A stretch of DNA of 64,000 nt from Balneola vulgaris DSM 17893 (lineage in GTDB: Bacteria > Bacteroidota > Rhodothermia > Balneolales > Balneolaceae): NCBI RefSeq assembly GCF_000375465.1, contig NZ_AQXH01000002.1, positions 173-64,172 of the forward strand, read 5' to 3'. The notes beneath the pieces are model-generated. The model was given only the letters and a program-made list of their open reading frames with translations. It did not search any database and was not told the origin of the DNA. This document shows positions 18,337 to 29,247 of this stretch, one piece after another; within the stretch, counting starts at the first letter, position 1; the number at the start of each line of letters is the position of its first letter. Position numbers and translations under genes: made by a program.

Positions 18337-19410
18337 ATGCCACAATCTAAAACTGGAATTTTATTAGTTAATCTTGGTTCACCTGATACTTATGAACCAG
18401 CCGATGTAAAAGTCTATCTTCGTGAATTTTTAATGGATAAACGAGTGATAGATGCTCCAGAAATCATCCGCAAAATGATTGTTGAAGGTGCAATTCTTCC
18501 GTTTAGGCCCAAAGAGTCGGCTGAAGCATATGAAAGCATTTGGTGGGAAGATGGTTCCCCCCTCATTGTAATAAGTGAAAGTGTAATCAGTAAACTAAAG
18601 AAACGTCTTGGGGATGATGTCCCTATTTCACTTGGAATGAGATATGGGAATCCATCTATCAAAAAAGGGGTGGATGACCTACTTGCTATGAATCCTGACT
18701 TAGAGGAAATCTTTTTAATTCCATTGTACCCTCAGTATGCGATGGCGACCTCAGAAACAGTGATTGAAAAGGCTAAAGATGTTATAGTTGAGCATTATCC
18801 TCATATAAAAATGAAGATCAAAGATGCATTCTACAACGACCCCCTTTATGTAAAAGCACTGGGTGAATCTATTCGTCCATATTTAACCGACGATTTAGAC
18901 CATTTACTCTTCTCCTACCACGGTGTACCTGAGCGCCATATCAAGCGTCGGGATATCACCGGAGATCATTGCTTAAAGAATAAAGATTGTTGTAATGTGG
19001 CCTCCCCGGCTCATACGTTCTGTTACCGTCATCAAGATATTATGACGACCAAAAATGCAGCAGAGTATCTCAAATTGGATGATATGGACTTCACTTATAG
19101 TGTGGCATTTCAATCGAAGCTTGGGGTTGATCCTTGGTTAACACCAGCAACTGATAAAGAACTTGAACGCCTTGCTGAAGAAGGCAAAAAGAAAGTAGCT
19201 GTGGCTTGCCCAGCGTTCATCTCAGATTGTATTGAGACCCTTGAAGAGATTGGCATCCGTGGAGAAGAAGAGTTTCAAGAAGCCGGTGGCGAAGAACTTG
19301 TACTCATCCCTTGCTTAAACGACAACGATCTATGGATTGATGCCTTAGAAAAATGGTGTACTCTTGTTTTAGAAGACGCCTACGAGGCTTCGTTAATAAC
19401 CACTAGTTAA
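18337..19410 (+). CDS. hemH: Ferrochelatase
   Basis: 357 residues. Inserts Fe2+ into protoporphyrin IX, the last step of protoheme synthesis. The start ILLVNLGSPDTYEP and the catalytic segment FSYHGVPERH (His195) are diagnostic; CPAFISDCIETLEEIG holds the second conserved acidic motif. A cysteine-rich stretch (Cys212, Cys218, Cys219, Cys229) follows the catalytic His and could ligate an iron-sulfur cluster, as reported for some bacterial ferrochelatases; this is inference. It is the first gene of a nine-gene heme operon, so the terminal enzyme is nearest the promoter. The next gene starts nine bases after its stop. Confidence 0.96.
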   Translation: MPQSKTGILLVNLGSPDTYEPADVKVYLREFLMDKRVIDAPEIIRKMIVEGAILPFRPKESAEAYESIWWEDGSPLIVISESVISKLKKRLGDDVPISLGMRYGNPSIKKGVDDLLAMNPDLEEIFLIPLYPQYAMATSETVIEKAKDVIVEHYPHIKMKIKDAFYNDPLYVKALGESIRPYLTDDLDHLLFSYHGVPERHIKRRDITGDHCLKNKDCCNVASPAHTFCYRHQDIMTTKNAAEYLKLDDMDFTYSVAFQSKLGVDPWLTPATDKELERLAEEGKKKVAVACPAFISDCIETLEEIGIRGEEEFQEAGGEELVLIPCLNDNDLWIDALEKWCTLVLEDAYEASLITTS

Positions 19411-19419
19411 TACACTCTC

Positions 19420-20739
19420 ATGCATGTAGCCATATTGGGTGGCGGAATTTCAGGGCTCACAACAGCGTATTATCTTAATAAAGCTGGAATTGAGTTTACG
19501 CTTATTGAAAAAGGCAAACCCGGTGGCTGCATACAATCTGATTCCATCGATCAAAGTATCGTAGATTTTGGTCCTAATACTATTAGAGATAAAGACGGTA
19601 GTATTCTAAAACTTATTGAGGAGCTGGGAATTTCATCTCAGCTTCTTACTATTTCTGAAGATTTTAAAACACGATACATTGTTAGGGATGGCCAACTTTG
19701 TGCTTTAAAAGCTCACCCTAACTCACTGCTAAAATCACCTATTCTACCCTTTCGTGATAAACTTCGCATCTTGAAAGAGCCGTTTATAAAAGGTGATTAC
19801 CATCCCAGCGAAAGTGTACAAGAGTTTTTTGAGCGTCGTATCGGTTCAGAAGCCACTAAATATCTTGTCGATCCCATTTTTTCAGGTATTTATGCAGGCG
19901 ACATTTCAGTTATGAGTGCTAAGGAAATTGTGCCCACATTAATGGAGTTTGAGAAAAACCATGGTTCCATTTTTAAGGGGATTATAAGCAAAGGAGGTAA
20001 AGAGAAACACTCCCCTACTATTCTCAACTTCAAAAACGGCATACAAACCCTAACGGATGCTTTGTATGCAAAAATCGAAAAGCATGTAATTATCGACGAA
20101 GTTCGAGAGATTGAAAAATCAGATGCCGGCTATACCATTACTCTGAATGAAGGGAAGACAAATGCTTCTCATGTAATTTCAACGCTTCCAGCGTATGTAC
20201 TAAGTTCTCTAATAAGAGATTGGGACCCAACACTTTCCTACCATTTATCCGACATCCAATATCCCCCTATTCTCTCCACACAACTTATATTTAATCAAAG
20301 AGACATAGATTTCCAGCAAAAAGGATTCGGGTTTCTAGTACCACGTGTAGAAAAGATTAAACTGCTTGGGGCTATTTGGAAAACGAACTTATTCGGTGCT
20401 CATACAATTGAAGGTCGATTGCAATTTAACTTGTTAGCTGGTGGAGCTCACAATACTGCTATTTATTTGAATGATGAAGGTCACGTTATCGATGAATTTA
20501 AATCTATTCTGCAAACAGAAGCGGAGCCAATCGTGGTGAAATCGAAGTTATGGAAGCATGCTATTCCACAGTTTCACATTGGCTATCATAAAATTCGAAA
20601 TCATATGGATGCTTTTGAACAAGAACACCCCAAGTTTTATATAGGTGGTAATTTCAAATGGGGAGTTTCTATTCCTGATTGTGTGCGCGGTGGTTCCGAA
20701 ATAGCCGATTTATTTAGAAATATGAAGCTTCCTTCATAA
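19420..20739 (+). CDS. hemG: Protoporphyrinogen oxidase (FAD, oxygen-dependent type)
   Basis: 439 residues. Oxidises protoporphyrinogen IX to protoporphyrin IX with FAD. The FAD-binding start is VAILGGGISGLTTAYYL with an acidic IEKG end of strand 2; FGPNTIRDKDG, DPIFSGIYAGD and a C-terminal YIGGNFKWGVSIPDCVRGG close the fold as in HemY/PPOX proteins. It is the oxygen-linked PPOX family despite the hemG name often used in this phylum (hemY is the synonym). It lies directly between ferrochelatase and glutamyl-tRNA reductase in the heme operon. The 67-base gap after it is the largest in the operon and could hold an internal promoter. Confidence 0.94.
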   Translation: MHVAILGGGISGLTTAYYLNKAGIEFTLIEKGKPGGCIQSDSIDQSIVDFGPNTIRDKDGSILKLIEELGISSQLLTISEDFKTRYIVRDGQLCALKAHPNSLLKSPILPFRDKLRILKEPFIKGDYHPSESVQEFFERRIGSEATKYLVDPIFSGIYAGDISVMSAKEIVPTLMEFEKNHGSIFKGIISKGGKEKHSPTILNFKNGIQTLTDALYAKIEKHVIIDEVREIEKSDAGYTITLNEGKTNASHVISTLPAYVLSSLIRDWDPTLSYHLSDIQYPPILSTQLIFNQRDIDFQQKGFGFLVPRVEKIKLLGAIWKTNLFGAHTIEGRLQFNLLAGGAHNTAIYLNDEGHVIDEFKSILQTEAEPIVVKSKLWKHAIPQFHIGYHKIRNHMDAFEQEHPKFYIGGNFKWGVSIPDCVRGGSEIADLFRNMKLPS

Positions 20740-20806
20740 AGTCTTCACATTTCTATGGTATACTCAATGCTTGATGGAAAGGATTGGATAATAAGGTGTT
20801 AATTGA

Positions 20807-21988
20807 ATGAGATTTAGTATAGTTGGAATTTCTCACTGGAAAAGTGATGTCTCTATACGCGAATTATTTTACTTAGACGGCGAAAGAAAAGACAGGCTAC
20901 GTCATTACACACGGTATATTCCGGGTGGTGCGGTAGTTCTGGATACTTGTAACCGTACTGAGATGTATGGATTTTGTGCTCCTGAAGTACTAATCAAAGC
21001 GTTATGTGAGTCAACCAATACAAAGCCAGAGTTTCTTCATGAGCATGGATATATCCATACTGATGAAGATGCTTATCAGCATTTATTTAGAGTAGGCATT
21101 GGTTTAGACTCTCAAGTTCTTGGGGATGTTCAAATCATACAACAGCTCAAAAAAGCCTATAAAGAAGCCAGTAAAAACCACTTATCGGGTGAATTCCATC
21201 AACTCTTCCAATCTGTTCTAAAGGCCCATAAGCGTAGTAGAACCGAAACTGATTTTGGCCGAGGTTCAGCCTCTGTTGGCTTTGCTGCTACTCAAGTTGC
21301 ACTTGAACACTTCAAAGACTTATCCGACATCCAGATTCTATTAATCGGAGCTGGGAAAATGGGTAAAGTGTCTTGTAAGAACCTGATTTCGAATGGTGCT
21401 CAGCACATCTCTCTTGTTAACCGATCCATCCATCGCGCTAAAAATTTAGCCTCATCATTCGACATCAAAGCTCATTCTTTTGAGAAGCTTCAAGCGGAAA
21501 TCGAAAAAGCTGATTTAATTATCACTGCCACTGGAGCTACCGAGCCTATTGTCCGTCCTGAACACCTAACAGGTACCCATCAAGATAAATTACTTATTGA
21601 TTTATCTGTGCCAAGAAACATTGATACAGCCGTTGCCAACATTGATGGTATCACGCTGATTGATATGGATTCCATCACGGAAGCCAATGAACAGGCCATT
21701 GAGCAACGGAAGCAAGCCATTCCTATTCTTCAGCAGATTATTGATGAAGAACTTTCAGAATACCTCCGCAAGATTGACCGCAATAACTTTATGCTTCCCC
21801 GCATCAAGGAAATTGAAGAACGCCTTTCCACCATCACCGATTCTGAATTAGAGCAAGTGAAGAACAAGCTCGATAACGATGCCTATAAAAACCTTGAGAA
21901 AGTGACGCATCGTATCAAAAAGAAGATCATGGCTATTCATATCGACCGCCTAGATAAAGAATTCGAAAAAATATTGAATGATGCTTAG
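20807..21988 (+). CDS. hemA: Glutamyl-tRNA reductase
   Basis: 393 residues, first committed enzyme of the C5 heme pathway: NADPH-dependent reduction of glutamyl-tRNA to glutamate-1-semialdehyde. The catalytic Cys48 lies in VLDTCNRTEMYGF. LGDVQIIQQLKKAYK and the NADPH-binding segment ILLIGAGKMGKV are typical, and the C-terminal dimerisation helix carries IDRNNFMLPRIKEIEE. Its 3' end overlaps hemC by 11 bases, so the two are translationally coupled. Heme-dependent degradation or feedback is known for the family in other bacteria but nothing specific is visible here. Confidence 0.95.
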   Translation: MRFSIVGISHWKSDVSIRELFYLDGERKDRLRHYTRYIPGGAVVLDTCNRTEMYGFCAPEVLIKALCESTNTKPEFLHEHGYIHTDEDAYQHLFRVGIGLDSQVLGDVQIIQQLKKAYKEASKNHLSGEFHQLFQSVLKAHKRSRTETDFGRGSASVGFAATQVALEHFKDLSDIQILLIGAGKMGKVSCKNLISNGAQHISLVNRSIHRAKNLASSFDIKAHSFEKLQAEIEKADLIITATGATEPIVRPEHLTGTHQDKLLIDLSVPRNIDTAVANIDGITLIDMDSITEANEQAIEQRKQAIPILQQIIDEELSEYLRKIDRNNFMLPRIKEIEERLSTITDSELEQVKNKLDNDAYKNLEKVTHRIKKKIMAIHIDRLDKEFEKILNDA

Positions 21989-22877
21989 AATAGGAACGCG
22001 AAAAAGTGATTTAGCCCTGTGGCAAGCACGCTATGTTCAATCTCGATTGCAAAATTTAGGTATCGAATCTGAACTTGTTGAAATCGAATCTTTTGGTGAC
22101 AAAATCCAAGATATCCCACTTCATAAGCTGGGCGACAAAGGAGTGTTCACGAAAGCACTCGATATCGCTTTGGTAGAAGGCCGTATTGATTTAGCTGTTC
22201 ATTCCTTGAAAGATGTTCCTACAGTACTTGAACATGATTTAGTACTTGCTGCTGTTCCCGAACGTGAGAACCCATTTGATGTATTAGTACGTCCAAACAC
22301 CACCAAAGAAGACCCTTCACCTCGAATAGTGGCTACCGGCAGTATTCGACGTAAAGCACTGTGGCTCAATAAATTTCCTAATGACACGGTTACTGATTTA
22401 CGAGGCAATGTTCCTACTCGTTTAGGCAAAGTAGATAACAGTAACTGGCACGGAGCTGTATTTGCAGCAGCGGGTTTACAACGCCTTGGGCTCGAAGAGA
22501 GAGTATCTGAAGTACTTGATTGGATGCTTCCAGCTCCATCACAAGGTGCTCTTGGTATTGTAACTAAGAATGACCCCGAGATTCTAGAAATCTTAAAGAA
22601 AATCGATGATTTAGCTGTTCGAGTATGTGTTGAAAGTGAACGCCTTTTCTTGAACACCTTAGAAGCAGGTTGTTCCTCTCCGGTTGCCGCTTTAGCACAA
22701 CCAACGGCAGATAATACACAAATTCGATTTAGAGGTGCTGTATTATCGCTCGATGGATCCAAGAAATTAGATATTGATAAATCATATCCTATCGATACTT
22801 TTTCCTCATCTGTAGGGAAAGAGCTTGCGGAAGAGCTTATTGAATTAGGCGCTTTACAAATTATGAATAAAGAGTAG
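21978..22877 (+). CDS. hemC: Hydroxymethylbilane synthase (porphobilinogen deaminase)
   Basis: 299 residues. Polymerises four porphobilinogens into hydroxymethylbilane. The N-terminus IGTRKSDLALWQARYV, the GDKGVFTKALDIALVEGRIDLAVHS run (shown here in part) and the cofactor cysteine Cys232 in LEAGCSSPVAA, which carries the dipyrromethane, are diagnostic. Two adjacent ATG codons (21978 and 21981) can serve as start; both lie inside the end of hemA. HemD begins four bases after the stop. Confidence 0.95.
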   Translation: MMLRIGTRKSDLALWQARYVQSRLQNLGIESELVEIESFGDKIQDIPLHKLGDKGVFTKALDIALVEGRIDLAVHSLKDVPTVLEHDLVLAAVPERENPFDVLVRPNTTKEDPSPRIVATGSIRRKALWLNKFPNDTVTDLRGNVPTRLGKVDNSNWHGAVFAAAGLQRLGLEERVSEVLDWMLPAPSQGALGIVTKNDPEILEILKKIDDLAVRVCVESERLFLNTLEAGCSSPVAALAQPTADNTQIRFRGAVLSLDGSKKLDIDKSYPIDTFSSSVGKELAEELIELGALQIMNKE

Positions 22878-22881
22878 AGCT

Positions 22882-23565
22882 ATGAGTACCCCAAGGGTAT
22901 TACTTACTACTGAATTATCAGATCAAAATATTGATCTGCTGAGCTCTCCCTGTTTTCAACTCGATATCACCCCTTTCATTCAAATCGATTTTAGGCCAGT
23001 GAGTGAATGGAAAAACTCCATTCCTGAGAATGTTGATGCATGGATTTTTACCAGTAAAAATGCTGTACTATCCATTCAAAGCCTACTTCCCGAATTGACG
23101 GCTCCTGAACATTGTTTCACCGTAGGGCCTAAAACAGCAGAGTTATTAAGGCCACATGGGATACAAGCAACATATCCTGATGTGTATAATGCTGAGGCAT
23201 TGAGCAAATTGATACTCCAAGAGGACGTTAAAAGTGTAGTTCATTTTAGAGGCAATTTAAGTGCCAGCACTTTAACTGAAGATCTATCTAAGGCTGGTAT
23301 CACAGTTAAAAGCATTGAAGTGTATTCTACCTTAAAAAAGTACACTGAAGCTGGAGTGCCGAATTACGACTCCATGATTTTTATGAGCCCAAGCGCTATT
23401 GAAGCATTTTCATCTGCTAATGAAATTCCAGATGAAATCCCTGTGTTCTGTATTGGTCCTACTACGGCTAATGCAGCCACGGAATATGGCTTTCAAAATA
23501 TTATTATGCCTGAACAGGCCACCATCGAATCTCTATCCAAAACCCTTACGCAATACTATAGCTAA
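22882..23565 (+). CDS. hemD: Uroporphyrinogen-III synthase
   Basis: 227 residues. Closes hydroxymethylbilane with inversion of ring D to uroporphyrinogen III. HemD proteins are poorly conserved; support comes from WIFTSKNAVLSIQSLL, a VGPKTAELLRPHGI segment, MIFMSPSAIEAF and IGPTTANAATEYGF, which are the recurrent fold elements, and from position between hemC and hemE. Its stop TAA shares one base with the hemE start ATG (TAATG), the usual sign of coupled translation. Confidence 0.9.
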   Translation: MSTPRVLLTTELSDQNIDLLSSPCFQLDITPFIQIDFRPVSEWKNSIPENVDAWIFTSKNAVLSIQSLLPELTAPEHCFTVGPKTAELLRPHGIQATYPDVYNAEALSKLILQEDVKSVVHFRGNLSASTLTEDLSKAGITVKSIEVYSTLKKYTEAGVPNYDSMIFMSPSAIEAFSSANEIPDEIPVFCIGPTTANAATEYGFQNIIMPEQATIESLSKTLTQYYS

Positions 23566-24596
23566 TGAGTAGTACTCCTTTACAAAACCGACTTTTCCTA
23601 GATGCTCTTGAAGGCAAAAAAACAGAACGCCCTCCTGTTTGGATGATGCGCCAAGCTGGCCGATACTTGCCAGAGTACATGGAATTACGCAAAAAGTACA
23701 CCTTCTTTGAGCGTGTTAAAACTCCAGAGTTAGCTTGTGAAATCACCCTTCAGCCTATTGATATTGTAGGCACTGATGCAGCCATCTTGTTTTCTGACAT
23801 CTTGGTAATTCTTGAGTGCTTAAGTACAGAAGTTGAATTAAAGCCTGGCTTCGGTCCTTATATCCCAGACCCAATTCGTACCGCTGAACAAGCTATGAAT
23901 GTGAAAGTACGTCCAGCTACAGATGAATTGAAGTATGTATACGATGCTATTAGCACTACCCGTAAGGCGTTAAATGGACGTGTTCCCATAATCGGTTTTG
24001 CCGGTGGACCATGGACCAACTTCTGTTATTTAGTGGAAGGGCAAGGTTCTAAGACTTTTTCAACGGCGAAAAGCTTTCTGTTTTCAGAAACGAAGGCGGC
24101 TCAACATGTGCTAAAAGTATTAACTGAGCAAACTATCGAGTATTTACATCAGCAAGTAGCAGCAGGAGCACAAGCTCTTCAAGTATTTGAATCGTGGGCA
24201 GCCGCATTAGGGCCTGATGACTTCAAGAAGTACGCACTGCCTTGCTTACTAGATATCGCCAATGAAGATTATGGAGTGCCACTCATCATGTTCTGTAAAG
24301 ATGCTGAATGGAGCTATCCTTTGTTTAAGGAATCCAATGTAAATGGCTTTGGTATTGGTTGGGGCTGTACTCCTGAACAAGCTCGTTTCCATGCCGATGG
24401 AAAGACCGTTCAAGGTAACTTCGATCCTTCAAAGTTATTGAGTACTCCAGAGCAAATTGAGAAAGAAGTCATCGAAATGTTAGATCGCTTCGGTCCACAG
24501 AATCATATTGCCAACTTAGGGCACGGTATTTTACCAAATGTACCTGTTGAAAACGCAAAGGCATTCGTTAACACCATTAAGAACTATCGTTACTAA
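23565..24596 (+). CDS. hemE: Uroporphyrinogen decarboxylase
   Basis: 343 residues. Removes four acetate carboxyls from uroporphyrinogen III to give coproporphyrinogen III; it needs no cofactor. The N-terminal PPVWMMRQAGRYLPEY signature, the FSDILVI aspartate segment, IGFAGGPWTNFCYLVEG and the C-terminal LGHGILPNVPVENA are all present. Length is standard. It is placed between hemD and hemF, and the one-base overlap with hemD suggests tight stoichiometry. Confidence 0.96.
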   Translation: MSSTPLQNRLFLDALEGKKTERPPVWMMRQAGRYLPEYMELRKKYTFFERVKTPELACEITLQPIDIVGTDAAILFSDILVILECLSTEVELKPGFGPYIPDPIRTAEQAMNVKVRPATDELKYVYDAISTTRKALNGRVPIIGFAGGPWTNFCYLVEGQGSKTFSTAKSFLFSETKAAQHVLKVLTEQTIEYLHQQVAAGAQALQVFESWAAALGPDDFKKYALPCLLDIANEDYGVPLIMFCKDAEWSYPLFKESNVNGFGIGWGCTPEQARFHADGKTVQGNFDPSKLLSTPEQIEKEVIEMLDRFGPQNHIANLGHGILPNVPVENAKAFVNTIKNYRY

Positions 24597-24602
24597 TAGC
24601 TC

Positions 24603-25529
24603 ATGTTCGATTCCAAGAAAGAAGCATTCAAAGAATTAGTAGCGGGCTTGCAAACTCATATTTGCACGGCCATTGAAGAGATTGATGGCAAAGCCACCTT
24701 CAAGATAGAAGACTGGACACGTGAAGGCTTTGGATATGGAAGCACAAGAGTTATTTCGGAAGGCAACATCTTTGAAAAAGGTGGTGTAAATATTTCAGCT
24801 GTTGAAGGGGCTTTGCCTAAAAGTTTACAGGAGAAGTTAGAAACAGAAGAATCCGATTTTTTTGCAACAGGAATCTCCTTAGTACTCCATCCTCAGAACC
24901 CATTTATACCTACCGTACATGCGAACTATCGCTATTTTGAATTGTACGATAAGGAAACAGGTGCCATTAAAGATCAATGGTTTGGCGGTGGAGCTGACTT
25001 AACACCTTACTACTTGTTTGAAGAGGATGCTAAACACTTCCATCGTGTTCATAAAACCGTTTGTGACGCTACCCATCCAGAGTTTTATCCTCGATTCAAA
25101 GAAGCTTGCGATAATTACTTCTTCAATCATCACCGCGATGAAACAAGAGGTGTTGGCGGGTTATTTTATGATCACCTACGTGCTAATAACGAATTAAGTG
25201 CCAATGACTTATTCGACTTCGCAAAAGCAGCAGGGCAAGCATTTACAGAGGCTTACCTACCGATTGTAGAACGCCGTAAAGAGCTAAGTTGGACTGAAGA
25301 ACAGCGCTATTGGCAAGAGATTCGCCGGGGACGATATGTTGAATTTAATCTGATTCACGATCGCGGCACCTTATTTGGCTTAAAAACCAAAGGACGTATT
25401 GAATCTATACTTATGAGTTTACCTCCTCGAGTTCGTTGGGATTATAATTTTCAACCTGAACCCAATTCTGCGGAAGCTAAACTCCTTGAACACCTTAAAC
25501 CAATCGACTGGTTGAATTTAAATAGCTAG
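24603..25529 (+). CDS. hemF: Oxygen-dependent coproporphyrinogen III oxidase
   Basis: 308 residues. Decarboxylates two propionates of coproporphyrinogen III using O2, giving protoporphyrinogen IX. Family marks are NISAVEG near the start, SLVLHPQNPFIPTVHANYRY, WFGGGADLTPYYL and FNHHRDETRGVGGLFYDHL (given here in short pieces). The use of HemF rather than radical-SAM HemN at this step implies aerobic heme synthesis. It follows hemE by six bases and precedes hemB by eighteen. Confidence 0.96.
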   Translation: MFDSKKEAFKELVAGLQTHICTAIEEIDGKATFKIEDWTREGFGYGSTRVISEGNIFEKGGVNISAVEGALPKSLQEKLETEESDFFATGISLVLHPQNPFIPTVHANYRYFELYDKETGAIKDQWFGGGADLTPYYLFEEDAKHFHRVHKTVCDATHPEFYPRFKEACDNYFFNHHRDETRGVGGLFYDHLRANNELSANDLFDFAKAAGQAFTEAYLPIVERRKELSWTEEQRYWQEIRRGRYVEFNLIHDRGTLFGLKTKGRIESILMSLPPRVRWDYNFQPEPNSAEAKLLEHLKPIDWLNLNS

Positions 25530-26531
<1,002 letters not shown>

Positions 26532-26535
26532 GATT

Positions 26536-27825
26536 ATGAATTACACGAACAGCAAAGCATTATACGAGAAAGCGCAACATGTAATCCCAGGCGGAGTGAA
26601 CTCCCCTGTTCGAGCATTCAACAGCGTTGGTGGAACTCCTATCTTTATTTCAAAAGCCAAAGGCTCCTATTTATATGATGAAGACGGCAATAAGTATATC
26701 GATTATATAAGCTCTTGGGGGCCCATGCTTCTTGGACATGCTGAACCGGATGTAATTAAAGCCGTTCAAGACATTGCAGCGCATTCAACGTCATTCGGTG
26801 CACCTACCAAACTGGAAATCGATATTGCTGAGTTAATTACCGAAGCTGTACCGGGCGTGGATAAAATCAGAATGGTAAACTCAGGCACAGAAGCCTGTAT
26901 GAGCGCTATCCGTGTGGCTCGTGGGTATACCGGCCGTAATAAAGTTATTAAGTTTAAAGGCTGTTATCATGGTCACGGTGATTCATTCCTGATTGAAGCT
27001 GGTAGTGGCGCACTTACTATGGGTCAACCTAGTAGTCCCGGAGTTACACCTGGCACGGCTCAAGATACGCTCATAGCTCGATTCAACGATTTAGAAGATG
27101 TAACACGCTTAGTTCAAGTTAATAAAGATGAAGTAGCTGCTATCATATTAGAACCAGTAGCGGGTAACATGGGGTGTATTCCTCCTGCAGATGGGTTTCT
27201 TGAAGGACTACGATCACTGTGTGATGAGCAAGGCATTGTTCTCATCTTGGATGAGGTTATGACAGGCTTTAGAGTTGCATTCGGTGGAGCTCAGGCTCTT
27301 TATAGCGTAACTGCTGATCTGGTGACCTATGGAAAAATAATTGGTGCTGGATTACCCGTTGGTGCGTATGGCGGTAAAAAAGAAATTATGGAATATGTAG
27401 CGCCGACAGGGCCTGTATACCAAGCGGGCACTCTTTCTGGTAACCCTTTAGCAATGGCTGCCGGTTACACACTATTGAAAAAACTCCGTGACAATCCGCA
27501 AATATATGCTGAGTTAGAAGCGAAGTCGGCAAAGCTGGCACAGGGCATGGAACAAGTTCTTAATGAACACAACATTCCTTCCTACAACACTCGTGTTGGT
27601 TCCATGGTGGGTATTTTTTACACGGATCAAACCGTACATAGCTTTGATGAAGCTAACACCACGGATCAGAAGTTATTCGCTAAAATCTTTCATGGCATGC
27701 TCGAACGAGGAGTGTACTTACCACCATCCCCATTCGAGGCTTTATTCCTTTCCAACTCACTAACGGATGAAGATTTAGATTACACCATTAATGCCTTTAG
27801 TGAGGTAATTGCTAGTTTGAAATAA
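26536..27825 (+). CDS. hemL: Glutamate-1-semialdehyde 2,1-aminomutase
   Basis: 429 residues, PLP enzyme of the C5 pathway that converts glutamate-1-semialdehyde to 5-aminolevulinate. The N-terminal [12 protein letters not shown], the [18 protein letters not shown] motif, [10 protein letters not shown] and the PLP-lysine segment [17 protein letters not shown] are diagnostic and separate it from acetylornithine-type class III aminotransferases. It is the last gene of the heme operon and is followed within 25 bases by a strong terminator hairpin. Confidence 0.96.
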   Translation: MNYTNSKALYEKAQHVIPGGVNSPVRAFNSVGGTPIFISKAKGSYLYDEDGNKYIDYISSWGPMLLGHAEPDVIKAVQDIAAHSTSFGAPTKLEIDIAELITEAVPGVDKIRMVNSGTEACMSAIRVARGYTGRNKVIKFKGCYHGHGDSFLIEAGSGALTMGQPSSPGVTPGTAQDTLIARFNDLEDVTRLVQVNKDEVAAIILEPVAGNMGCIPPADGFLEGLRSLCDEQGIVLILDEVMTGFRVAFGGAQALYSVTADLVTYGKIIGAGLPVGAYGGKKEIMEYVAPTGPVYQAGTLSGNPLAMAAGYTLLKKLRDNPQIYAELEAKSAKLAQGMEQVLNEHNIPSYNTRVGSMVGIFYTDQTVHSFDEANTTDQKLFAKIFHGMLERGVYLPPSPFEALFLSNSLTDEDLDYTINAFSEVIASLK

Positions 27826-27847
27826 CTTAGCTAATGCTTGTATACTC

Positions 27848-27879
27848 AAATAGCCTTGCAGTTCTGTAAGGCTATTTTT
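27848..27879 (+). terminator. Rho-independent terminator of the heme operon
   Basis: A 13-bp stem AAATAGCCTTGCA (27848-27860) against TGTAAGGCTATTT (27865-27877), one G-T pair, loop GTTC, leads into TTTTTGTTTT. It overlaps the stop codon of the convergent transporter gene; on the minus strand it lacks a T-tract, so it mainly serves the plus strand. Confidence 0.88.
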
Positions 27880-29056
27880 GTTTTAAGGAAACTGGTTTTG
27901 CAGCTCCCAATCCCATATACAATTTGATAAAGACAATGAGGAACAAGAATAGTAAGGGATAGAACCAGCTTTGAGTAACATCGAATATAGCTCCAATTAA
28001 AATTGGGCCTATTGCGGCTAAAGAGTAACCAATAGATTGAGACATTCCAGATAGTTCGGTGGCTGTTTCTGTATTCGTTGACCGAAGTACAATAAAGAGT
28101 AGAGCTAAACCAAAACTTCCGCCAAGCGCAAAACCTATAGCCGAAACCCAGAATGGCACCAACCACAAAGTAGGAAACATAAGGCCTATCAAACTTATCG
28201 CTTCTAAACCGATCAATATCCACACTAAAAATCGCTGATCTTCATATTTACCCGCCCAAGTTGGGATAACTAATGAACCTACTACCCCCATTGCTTGTGA
28301 TAAGGATAACATCCAGCCCGACATCGAGCTGTCCATACCACGGCTTTGTAGAATATCAGGAAGCCATGCCAGTACTACATAGAAAGCTAAGGACTGTAAG
28401 CCCATAAAGAGAGCCACTTTCCATGCCAAAGAGGATTTCCCAAGATCTTTCATAGCCTTTCTAAAACTTCTATTTCTAGAAGACTTTTCCACATTCTGTA
28501 ATTGAAACAACCAAATCAGCAATGCTAAAACAGCGGGGATACTCCAAATGCCTAAAGCTCCTCTCCACCCTAAAGCCAAATATTCAGTAAGGGGCACACT
28601 CACTCCTGCTGCTAAAGCCGCCCCAACGCCCATCATGCCCGAGTACATACTCGTCATGAATCCCGATCGCTTTGGAAAATTCCGTTTCACTAAGCTTGGT
28701 AAAAGTACATTCCCAAAAGCGATCCCAATGCCCAATAATGCCGTTCCTAAAAAAAGAACCCATGCTTGAGGAAACACTCGAAGTCCCGAACCGAGGGCAA
28801 GCAAAAATAACGCTAATGTTAAGGTGCCTTCAATGCCCCACCTTCGAGTAAATAATGGGGTCAATGTTGAAATAATGCCGAATGCTAGAAGCGGTAAAGT
28901 AGTCAAGAGACCTAATAAAGTATTCGATAATCCTGTATCAATCCGGATGAATGCAACTAATGGTCCGAGTCCTGCCAAAGCGGGCCTCAAATTAAAAGCG
29001 ATGAGAAGAATGCCAACTATTAAAAGTGATTTATCACGGCTGTTTAATGAAGCCAT
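27872..29056 (-). CDS. MFS transporter, CynX/NimT-like
   Basis: 394 residues with about twelve hydrophobic helices, the size of a major-facilitator secondary carrier in the inner membrane. The opening LLIVGILLIAFNLRPALAGLGPL (helix 1) and the GIAFGNVLLPSLVKRNFPKR loop resemble the cyanate/nitroimidazole-transport (CynX/NimT) branch. The substrate is unknown. It is transcribed convergently to the heme operon, its last codons lying inside the heme terminator. No dedicated regulator or enzyme gene sits beside it. The start ATG is 190 bases from the divergent PAS kinase. Confidence 0.82.
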   Translation of the reverse strand: MASLNSRDKSLLIVGILLIAFNLRPALAGLGPLVAFIRIDTGLSNTLLGLLTTLPLLAFGIISTLTPLFTRRWGIEGTLTLALFLLALGSGLRVFPQAWVLFLGTALLGIGIAFGNVLLPSLVKRNFPKRSGFMTSMYSGMMGVGAALAAGVSVPLTEYLALGWRGALGIWSIPAVLALLIWLFQLQNVEKSSRNRSFRKAMKDLGKSSLAWKVALFMGLQSLAFYVVLAWLPDILQSRGMDSSMSGWMLSLSQAMGVVGSLVIPTWAGKYEDQRFLVWILIGLEAISLIGLMFPTLWLVPFWVSAIGFALGGSFGLALLFIVLRSTNTETATELSGMSQSIGYSLAAIGPILIGAIFDVTQSWFYPLLFLFLIVFIKLYMGLGAAKPVSLKQK

Positions 29057-29247
29057 TAAAGAAAATTTTTAAAATTAAATCGTAAGAAAATGCTCGGTTC
29101 TGAAAGGTCGGCAAGATTTGTCTTAAAAAATATTAAAGTAATTCATTCAAATTATTTGACGATACTATAATTATTGAAAGTACAAGAGCTACTTGAGAGA
29201 AATAAAAAGACACGAAATCACGGCTAGCGACCCTATAAAGGACGATC

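Noticed and set aside
22199-22762. 187-codon minus-strand frame
   Set aside because: It is fully antisense to hemC, whose product is unambiguous; Ser- and Arg-rich translation is typical of a shadow frame.
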